From: an uncultured Collinsella sp.
Lineage (GTDB): Bacteria; Actinomycetota; Coriobacteriia; Coriobacteriales; Coriobacteriaceae
Direction of reading: 5' to 3'
Length of the DNA stretch: 64,000 bases
NCBI GenBank assembly: GCA_934621295.1
Contig: CAKTVB010000002.1
Span: forward strand, 310,001-374,000
Below are positions 35,757 to 42,159 of this stretch, piece by piece (within the stretch, counting starts at the first letter, position 1; each line of letters opens with the position of its first letter). Under the pieces are notes generated by a model. It had not been told where the DNA came from. It ran no database searches and was given only the letters and a program-made list of their open reading frames with translations. The position numbers and the translations under genes are program-made.

Positions 35757-36254
35757 TTACTTGAATCGCACCGCAAGGGCATGAGCCACATTATCGGGAA
35801 CAAAGCCGGACACATCGCCTCCAAGCGATGCAATCTGACGTACAACAGAAGACGAAATGTAACCATACTGCGGAGCGCTCATAACAAAAATCGACTCAAG
35901 GTCTGCATCCAGGCGATAGTTAAGATCGGCCTGCTGTAGCTCGTACTCGAAGTCGGTCATGGCGCGAAGACCCTTAACAAGGGCACCCGCCTGAATCTCA
36001 TGGGCAAAATCAACCAGAAGGCCGCAAAAAGGCTTCACCTGCACGTTCTCAAGATCAACAAGCGCCTCGGTTGCAAGACGGACGCGCTCATCGAGAGAAA
36101 ACGCAGGGCCGCTGCCGCCCTTGCCAAGGGACTCGGCAACCGCAACCGTCACCTGTGAAAACATGCGGGACGCGCGTCGCACCACATCGATATGTCCATA
36201 CGTGATGGGATCGAACGTACCGGGAACAAGCGCGTGGTCGATGGTTTGAATCAT
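35757..36254 (-). CDS. coaD: Phosphopantetheine adenylyltransferase
   Basis: A 165-residue nucleotidyltransferase making dephospho-CoA. It has PGTFDPITYGHIDVV (the HxGH-type motif as TYGH), VKGLRAMTDFEYELQ and the C-terminal ISSSVVRQIASLGGDVSGFVP, which are hallmarks of CoaD. It follows rsmD, as is common (rsmD-coaD). Confidence 0.96.
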   Translation of the reverse strand: MIQTIDHALVPGTFDPITYGHIDVVRRASRMFSQVTVAVAESLGKGGSGPAFSLDERVRLATEALVDLENVQVKPFCGLLVDFAHEIQAGALVKGLRAMTDFEYELQQADLNYRLDADLESIFVMSAPQYGYISSSVVRQIASLGGDVSGFVPDNVAHALAVRFK

Positions 36255-36296
36255 AATCTGCCTTCGTTGGTATTTGTTAGGTAAAACAAGCTAAAG

Positions 36297-36899
36297 CTAA
36301 CGATCGATATCCTCAATAGGAAGCGCGCTGTCAAAACGCAAAAGATCGACAGCGGTGGAGCCATAGCGCTTCTCGCGCTCGACACAAAAGCCATCCGGTC
36401 GCGGGCCTTCATCCGTTGCAGCATGCTCAACGAGAACAAGGGCACCAGGAGCCAGCAGCCCCGATTTGGCAAGGGATTCCGCCAGCTGCGTGGCGGGGTC
36501 TGCCCCCAACGCATACGGAGCATCGACCATCACAAGGTCGAACGGCGCGCCTTCAATACGACCGCGTGCCGCCGAAGCGAGGCAATCGGCGCAAAAAACG
36601 CGATACGAGGAGCGCGGGGCGGAAAGCGACTCGAGATTTTTACGCACAAGGGCTGCGGCAGAACGATTGATGTCAAAAAACGCTGCAAATGCAGCACCGC
36701 GCGAGAGCATCTCGATTCCCAATGCGCCTGATCCCGCGAAGGCATCGAGCACCCGAGCGCCCTCGATCCCCTGAGGAAGCGAGGAGTCGACCATCGATGC
36801 CATGGCTTCCCTCACACGATCGGTCGTAGGCCTTGTGATGTCTCTCCCCTGCGGCTCGGCGATCTTACGCCCACGCCATTGTCCGGAGATGATCCTCAT
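36297..36899 (-). CDS. rsmD: 16S rRNA (guanine-N2) methyltransferase RsmD
   Basis: A 200-residue SAM-dependent methyltransferase for G966 of 16S rRNA (E. coli numbering). It starts MRIISGQWRGRKIAEPQG, has RPTTDRVREAMASM, the SAM-binding LDAFAGSGALGIEMLSRGA, and the catalytic motif as VDAPYALG, where most homologues have DPPY. The start overlaps the recG stop by 4 bases (ATGA). Confidence 0.93.
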   Translation of the reverse strand: MRIISGQWRGRKIAEPQGRDITRPTTDRVREAMASMVDSSLPQGIEGARVLDAFAGSGALGIEMLSRGAAFAAFFDINRSAAALVRKNLESLSAPRSSYRVFCADCLASAARGRIEGAPFDLVMVDAPYALGADPATQLAESLAKSGLLAPGALVLVEHAATDEGPRPDGFCVEREKRYGSTAVDLLRFDSALPIEDIDR

Positions 36900-39070
36900 C
36901 CTCCGCTTACCTCCTTGAAGATATTTCCATACCGTTCAACAACCTGCAGACGCAACGGAAACGTAGCCTGCGAGGACAAGGTAGGAGCATACCGCAAAAG
37001 CTCGCGTGCGTCCTCGTGAGCAGCCTCGATAATATCCGTGTCGGCATCAAGATCGACAAAACGCAGAGTCACACCGCCGTGCTGACGAAGACCCAAGATC
37101 TCCCCTTCATGCCTAAGGCGAAGATCCTCCTCGGCAAGCGTGAAACCGTCGTTGCTCTTCTCAAGGGATTCGAGTCGGTCGCTCGCCACGGTATGACGAG
37201 AACCTGAGAGCTGCGAGAGGACAAAACAGGTGCCAGGCAAGCTGCCACGGCCCACGCGTCCGCGAAGCTGGTGAAGCGTCGCCAAACCAAATCGCTCACC
37301 GTTTTCGATAATCATCACCGTGGCCCGGGGAACATCGACACCCACCTCGACCACGGTAGTCGCCACGAGGATATCCACCTCTCCCCCACGGAAAGCATCG
37401 ATCACGCGGTCCTTGTCCCGCGGGGAAAGACGTCCGTGAAGCGCCGCTATGCGCGCCTCAGGGAACAGATGAGACAGGTGCTCGACCTCCGCCTCGACGG
37501 AATGCAGACGCTGAGCTGCAACAGGGCGACCTAACTCATCGAGCTCCAAGCCGGGCTGGACGTCAAGTTCGCCTTGATCGTCCTTCTCGGAAACGAGCGG
37601 GCAGATAACGTATGCCTGTTGTCCCTCTTCGAGAGCAGCGCGCAGCGCACCGTAGGCGATATCACGGTTTGCGTCGGCGAGAACGCGTGTGGTCACGCCC
37701 GCGCCAGCAACGGGCCGATGTCGGATAATGCTCGTCTCAAGGTCACCGTAGACCGAAAGCGCAAGGGTGCGCGGAATCGGGGTAGCCGTCATGACAAGCA
37801 GGTCAGCGCCGGGCCCCTTGGCACGCAAAAGATTACGCTGCCCCACGCCAAAGCGATGCTGTTCGTCGATTACTACGAGCGAAAGGTGCGAAAAGACAAC
37901 ATCATCCCCCAACACAGCATGGGTTCCAAAGAGGATATCGAGCTCACCGCAGCCAAGGGCGGATAACATGCAATCGCGCTCTGCAGCAGGTGTCGATCCG
38001 GTAAGCAACCCACAACGCACGCCGGCCCGCTCAAGAACGGGCATGCATGAAGAAGCATATTGTCGGGCCAACACGAACGTGGGAGCCATGACACAAGCCT
38101 GCGTGCCTGTATCCGCACATGAGGCCAGCGCGACCATCGCAACGGCAGTCTTCCCCGTTCCCACATCACCCAAAAGCAAACGATTCATGATGCGATCGGG
38201 ACTTTGCATATCGGCCAAGATCTCATCGACAGCCGTTTGCTGCTCATCGGACAACGCAAAGGGAAGCGACTGCAAGACCGCGGCAACATGCTCCCCCGCC
38301 ACATGCCCCACAGGCGTGATGCCCAAAAGGTTAGCGTCGTTGCGCAATCGAAGAGCAAGCTGTAGATAGAGGACCTCGTCATAAGCAAGCCTGCGACGAG
38401 CAAGCGTGACCTCAGCGAGAGACGAAGGGAAATGAATAGAGCGCAGCGCACGTGAGATACTCATAAGACGACGTCGCGAGCGCAGCTTAGCTGGCATGGG
38501 ATCGCAAAACACATCGGCCGTCTCACAGGCAACCGAGACAATGCGACGCATCCAAGCCGCACTCAAGCCTTCGCACGCACCGTGCACGGGCACGATTGCC
38601 CCCAGAGAAGAAGACGAATCGAGACGCTCGTAATGCGGAGAAGCCATCTGTTTAAAGCCGTAGGCGAACTCAACCTTCCCCATGACGGCAAGGCGATTAC
38701 CAGGCTTAAGCTGCTTTGCAATCCAAGGCTGCTTGAAAAACGAAACGCGCAGAACACCCGAATCGTCTACAAGCATCACCTCGGTCACGGTCAGTCGAGG
38801 CCTCGGACGCTTTTCCATCACGCGATCAACGGTCGCGATAATGGTGCACACCTGGCCAAGCGGTGCGGTCTCGATGCTGTAGCCACGCGTGAAATCAAGA
38901 TAACGACGCGGGATATGAAGGAGGAGGTCCCCCACCGTCTCGATACCGAGCCTGCGGAGAGCCTCCTCACGTGTACCCGAAACAAATTTAAGACGCGAAA
39001 CATCCTGCGAAAGGATGCCCGTCCGAGAAAGACGCGCGGAAGCCTCGGGTGTCATGATTGCGCGCGTCAT
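36896..39070 (-). CDS. recG: ATP-dependent DNA helicase RecG
   Basis: A 724-residue branch-migration helicase acting on stalled forks. It has the N-terminal wedge (GDLLLHIPRRYLDFTRG), Walker A LLGDVGTGKTAVAMVAL, the DEQH box VVIDEQHRFGVGQR, TATPIPRTLAL, and motif VI HQLRGRVGRGS. Length is normal for RecG. It lies 10 bases downstream of the fakA-like gene and overlaps rsmD; the ribosome-binding site is weak, so coupling is likely. An in-frame ATG 15 bases downstream is an alternative start. Confidence 0.96.
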   Translation of the reverse strand: MTRAIMTPEASARLSRTGILSQDVSRLKFVSGTREEALRRLGIETVGDLLLHIPRRYLDFTRGYSIETAPLGQVCTIIATVDRVMEKRPRPRLTVTEVMLVDDSGVLRVSFFKQPWIAKQLKPGNRLAVMGKVEFAYGFKQMASPHYERLDSSSSLGAIVPVHGACEGLSAAWMRRIVSVACETADVFCDPMPAKLRSRRRLMSISRALRSIHFPSSLAEVTLARRRLAYDEVLYLQLALRLRNDANLLGITPVGHVAGEHVAAVLQSLPFALSDEQQTAVDEILADMQSPDRIMNRLLLGDVGTGKTAVAMVALASCADTGTQACVMAPTFVLARQYASSCMPVLERAGVRCGLLTGSTPAAERDCMLSALGCGELDILFGTHAVLGDDVVFSHLSLVVIDEQHRFGVGQRNLLRAKGPGADLLVMTATPIPRTLALSVYGDLETSIIRHRPVAGAGVTTRVLADANRDIAYGALRAALEEGQQAYVICPLVSEKDDQGELDVQPGLELDELGRPVAAQRLHSVEAEVEHLSHLFPEARIAALHGRLSPRDKDRVIDAFRGGEVDILVATTVVEVGVDVPRATVMIIENGERFGLATLHQLRGRVGRGSLPGTCFVLSQLSGSRHTVASDRLESLEKSNDGFTLAEEDLRLRHEGEILGLRQHGGVTLRFVDLDADTDIIEAAHEDARELLRYAPTLSSQATFPLRLQVVERYGNIFKEVSGG

Positions 39071-39080
39071 ATCGCACGGC

Positions 39081-40745
39081 CTATTCGATCGAGAAGATCA
39101 CCGGATAGAGCGGCTGCTCACCACGGTGCGAATCGATCTCAAGATCAGGCTGAGCCTCCTCGATAGCGGCGAGAAGATCCTCGAAGTCCTCGTCGGACAT
39201 GTCGGCACCGGCGAGAATGGTAAGCGTATCGCCCTCTTCCTCGTCCTGCATGCGGTTGATGCAGTCGATGGTGACCTGAGCCACATCGGAACCCACGATA
39301 TCGATAGAGCCGGAGATGATGCCCATGACATCACCAGCATGAATCGGGCTGCCATCGGAAGCGGAGCTATCGCGAACAGCGGTCGTGACCTCACCGTCGC
39401 GCACCTCAGAAACAGCCTCTGTCATGGTCTCGACAACCTCATCGAGCGAAGCATCGGGAACGACGGTAAAGAGAGCAGAGAAGGCCTGGGGGACGGTCTT
39501 GGTGGGAACGACGGCAACGCGCTTGTTCTCGCATGCAGAAGCGGCGGCCTCGGCAGCCATGCGGATATTGCCGTTGTTGGGAAGGATGATGACGGATTCG
39601 GCGTTCACCTGGTCCACCGCAGCCAGAAGGTCGGCGGTGGAAGGATTCATAGTCTGTCCACCAGAGACAATCATATCGACGCCGAGCGACTTCAAGATCT
39701 CGGCCTGACCAGAGCCGGCAGCCACGGCAACAAAGCCGAGCGGCTTCGCGGGCTCGGCGGCAGCAGCCTGATCGGCCTTAATCTTTTCGGTGCGCTCATG
39801 GGACTCCATATCCATGTTATGGATGAAGACTTCATAGACCTGGCCGTACTTGAGCATATGAGCCAAAATCTTGTCAGGGGTATTGGAGTGCACGTGCACC
39901 TTATAGTCAGGATAGGCACCTACCAGAAGCTCGCAATCGCCCATGGAAGCAAGGAACTTGAGGCACTTCTCCTCGTCGAACTTCTTCTCCGCCTTGAAGA
40001 GGAACTCGTTGCAATAACGGAACTCAGAGCCCTCCCAGTCGTCATTGGCCTCAATCTCAACACGACCGAGCGCGTTTTCCTTCGCAGAGCTCGCGTCGGC
40101 ATCAAACGTTGCCGAAAAGCCCTCGATGTTGGACGTACGACCCAAAGCTGCCGATACGAAATTCTCGACAAAGATGGCGAAACCGAACGCGCCGGAGTCG
40201 ACCACGCCGTTCTCCTTGAGAACGGGCAGTAGATCGGGCGTGCGCGCCACAGACTGATAGGCCTCGACGACGATGGCGTCGAGCGCGTCGGCAGGGGCCA
40301 TCTTTTTCTTGGCGCACTCGTCGGCCTTAGTGGAAATGTCGCGAAGCACCGTGAGGATGGTGCCCTCGACCGGCTTGCGAACAGCCTGGAAGGCGACTTT
40401 CACGGCGTTGCGAAGAGCAGCTGCGATATCCGCGGTGCTCACGGGATTGCTCGCCGAGATAAGGCCCTCTGCAACACCTCGAAGAATCTGCGAAGTGATG
40501 ACGCCGGAGTTGCCACGAGCGCCCATCAGGGAGCCATGGGTGATGGCGGCGGCGATGGCCTCGATGTTGGCGTCTGCGGGCAGCTCCGCCACCTCCTTGA
40601 CAACAGAAGCCAAAGTCAAGGACATATTGGTACCGGTGTCGCCATCGGGCACGGGGAAGACGTTGAGCTTGTTGATTTCCTCGGCCTTATCGGCTACCGC
40701 CTTCGCGGCAATGGGAAAGCAGGTGCGGATGGTATTGGCAATCAT
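39081..40745 (-). CDS. FakA-like fatty acid kinase / DAK2-domain protein (YloV)
   Basis: A 554-residue protein with an N-terminal DAK2 kinase domain containing NVFPVPDGDTGTNMSLTL (ATP/Mg binding) and GARGNSGVITSQIL. A middle domain and a C-terminal DegV-type domain with VDMIVSGGQTMNPSTADLL follow. FakA phosphorylates exogenous fatty acids presented by FakB (DegV) proteins; no FakB is in the window. The ATG at 40745 has GGAG 11 bases upstream; a TTG earlier has no ribosome-binding site. It is paired with an Asp23 gene, as in Bacillus yloU-yloV. Confidence 0.88.
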   Translation of the reverse strand: MIANTIRTCFPIAAKAVADKAEEINKLNVFPVPDGDTGTNMSLTLASVVKEVAELPADANIEAIAAAITHGSLMGARGNSGVITSQILRGVAEGLISASNPVSTADIAAALRNAVKVAFQAVRKPVEGTILTVLRDISTKADECAKKKMAPADALDAIVVEAYQSVARTPDLLPVLKENGVVDSGAFGFAIFVENFVSAALGRTSNIEGFSATFDADASSAKENALGRVEIEANDDWEGSEFRYCNEFLFKAEKKFDEEKCLKFLASMGDCELLVGAYPDYKVHVHSNTPDKILAHMLKYGQVYEVFIHNMDMESHERTEKIKADQAAAAEPAKPLGFVAVAAGSGQAEILKSLGVDMIVSGGQTMNPSTADLLAAVDQVNAESVIILPNNGNIRMAAEAAASACENKRVAVVPTKTVPQAFSALFTVVPDASLDEVVETMTEAVSEVRDGEVTTAVRDSSASDGSPIHAGDVMGIISGSIDIVGSDVAQVTIDCINRMQDEEEGDTLTILAGADMSDEDFEDLLAAIEEAQPDLEIDSHRGEQPLYPVIFSIE

Positions 40746-40774
40746 ATTGGGTGAATCTCCGAACAAGAAGAGGG

Positions 40775-41128
40775 TTAGCCGCGGGACTTGAGAGCATCGA
40801 CATGAATGGCGATCTTAAGGTGAGCCGGATCGATCTGGGCGATCTCGGCCAGAGTGAACGACACCGAACTCGTGAGGTTCGCGCAGACCGACTTCATGTT
40901 GACGCCGTTTTCGAGCACGACATGGAGGTCCACGGTAAGGCCATCTTCGGTGCTCGACACCATGACGCCTTTACGCAGACGCTGGCCAGGAAGCAGGCGC
41001 ACGCTCTCGGCACCCTGAAGCTGCTCGGCCATACCCACTACGCCGTAGCAGGACATGGCGGCATAACCGGCGATATCGGCGATGACGTCGTTAGAGACAC
41101 TCAAGGTGCCAGGAATGGTTTCAGACAC
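40775..41128 (-). CDS. Asp23/Gls24 family protein (YloU-like)
   Basis: A 117-residue alkaline-shock-type protein: TLSVSNDVIADIAGYAAMSCYGVVGM followed by GVMVSSTEDGLTVDLHVVLENGVNM, the family's conserved core. Asp23 proteins are abundant cell-envelope-associated proteins of uncertain function. It precedes the fakA-like gene by 29 bases. The ATG follows GGAAAGGAG. Confidence 0.9.
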   Translation of the reverse strand: MSETIPGTLSVSNDVIADIAGYAAMSCYGVVGMAEQLQGAESVRLLPGQRLRKGVMVSSTEDGLTVDLHVVLENGVNMKSVCANLTSSVSFTLAEIAQIDPAHLKIAIHVDALKSRG

Positions 41129-41304
41129 AGAAATCTCCTTTCCAGATGCATATCAGGCATCGGTTTGCGGGAGCAATCATCCCTGTATTTTACAACGCAA
41201 GCGCATGTAAATCAGTAATCAATCAAGCGCACACATGATGAGCGGAGTACAAGTGTGGCATGAACCCCCCAACAAGGAGGCGCCGATCGATCCGAGACAT
41301 CAAA

Positions 41305-41326
41305 AAAGCCACCCGAAGGTGGCTTT
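41305..41326 (-). terminator. Terminator of rpmB
   Basis: AAAGCCACC pairs with GGTGGCTTT around a TTCG tetraloop and is followed by further T on the minus strand, about 60 bases after the rpmB stop. It isolates rpmB from the Asp23 gene. Confidence 0.9.
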
Positions 41327-41384
41327 CAAGTTCGTGACGGAGCCGATATATCGGCATGTTCACGCGTGGCTGCCGCGAAAGAAC

Positions 41385-41573
41385 TTAGGAACGGGCGACC
41401 TTGCCGGACTTAAGGCAGGAGGTGCAGACGTTCATCTTACGACGCTGGCCGTTGACGACAACGTAGACACGCTGAATGTTGGGACGGAACTTGCGGATGG
41501 AGACGCGGTGAGAGTGGCTGATAGAGCGACCAGCAACGGGGTGCTTACCGCAGATTTCGCAAACTTTGGACAT
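41385..41573 (-). CDS. rpmB: 50S ribosomal protein L28
   Basis: A 62-residue protein: MSKVCEICGKHPVAGRSISH, then RKFRPNIQRVYV, ending CTSCLKSGKVARS. It retains both CxxC pairs, so this is the zinc-binding form. The ATG at 41573 follows GGAGGG at good spacing. It is monocistronic, with an extended -10 promoter upstream and a strong terminator downstream. Confidence 0.97.
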   Translation of the reverse strand: MSKVCEICGKHPVAGRSISHSHRVSIRKFRPNIQRVYVVVNGQRRKMNVCTSCLKSGKVARS

Positions 41574-41630
41574 GTGTAACCCTCCTTGGGCGGCGTATGT
41601 TGTTGATGCCGCGTGAACAAACAGCATTGC

Positions 41631-41639
41631 ACTATATCA
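41631..41639 (-). promoter_or_regulatory. Extended -10 promoter of rpmB
   Basis: The minus strand reads TGATATAGT, an extended -10 (TGnTATAGT), 57 bases upstream of rpmB. No good -35 is present, which is acceptable for extended -10 promoters. Confidence 0.5.
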
Positions 41640-41894
41640 CAGAAGTGAGATGGTGCGCGATATTTACACAATGAACTTGGAAAACCATAGATAAGTGGAG
41701 CAGATCGTTCCCAAGCAAATGCGCAGGCTATGATACCCCACTTTTCCCTGCATGCAAGAGCTAAAAGTGAAGAGTGACGATTATGAACACCGGCAACCTA
41801 CTTATATATAAGGTAAGGCCCAGCCTCCGCAAAGGACACAACCTTTAGGGGTACGCTTACGTTAGAGCATAACGACTTCTTTCGGTTTCTTTAT

Positions 41895-41906
41895 TGAAAC
41901 GCTTCA
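41895..41906. promoter_or_regulatory. LacI-type operator candidate 1 upstream of adhE
   Basis: TGAAACGCTTCA is a near-perfect palindrome centred on CG, the shape of LacI/GalR-family operators. It is 12 bp, two shorter than a canonical cre site. An identical copy lies 148 bp downstream. Confidence 0.55.
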
Positions 41907-42022
41907 TCTTTCGCTTCTAACGAAGAAACGACACCCGACCGTAAAAACGGAGGTGATACACCTATTCATCTGCGAAATCTTAAGGAGCCAAACGTCTCGA
42001 ATCCTTCAGATTCTCGCCATAA

Positions 42023-42041
42023 TTGAGTGCCGAAATCACAA
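42023..42041. promoter_or_regulatory. Possible Rex-like half-conserved operator
   Basis: The right half ATCACAA resembles the Rex half site TTCACAA, and the left half TTGAGTG is a poor match to TTGTGAA. Rex often controls adhE by NADH/NAD+ in Gram-positives, but this site is weak. Confidence 0.2.
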
Positions 42042-42042
42042 G

Positions 42043-42054
42043 TGAAACGCTTCA
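42043..42054. promoter_or_regulatory. LacI-type operator candidate 2 upstream of adhE
   Basis: A second identical TGAAACGCTTCA, again followed by T, lies 105 bases upstream of the adhE start. The 148-bp spacing from the first copy is close to 14 helical turns and is compatible with looping. Confidence 0.55.
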
Positions 42055-42159
42055 TTTATGCCGTTTATCGACAAAATTCTACCGCTCGTATCCAAACGCC
42101 CCTATATGCCATAGAATTTCGGCTCGTAGGCATAGCCCAACTAAGAGGAGGAGCTTAGC

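Larger units (their letters stand above)
41640..42159. other. Long intergenic region upstream of adhE
   Basis: This stretch has no convincing gene. It holds an inverted repeat CACTTTT/AAAAGTG (41739-41745 and 41763-41769), a 12-bp palindrome CTTATATATAAG (41801-41812), two copies of a LacI-type palindrome (listed), an isolated extended Shine-Dalgarno-like GGAGGTGAT (41949-41957), and a possible Rex-like half site. The adhE mRNA probably has a long or multiply regulated leader. No promoter hexamer pair could be chosen with confidence. Confidence 0.6.

Noticed and set aside
41895..41906. The TGAAACGCTTCA element as a CcpA cre site
   Set aside because: A cre site has 14 positions with TG and CA two bases further apart; here the palindrome is 12 bp, so only a general LacI-family operator is claimed.
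41952..42045. A 30-codon frame starting GTG within the extended Shine-Dalgarno-like sequence
   Set aside because: The start codon lies inside the supposed ribosome-binding site and the peptide has no recognisable features.
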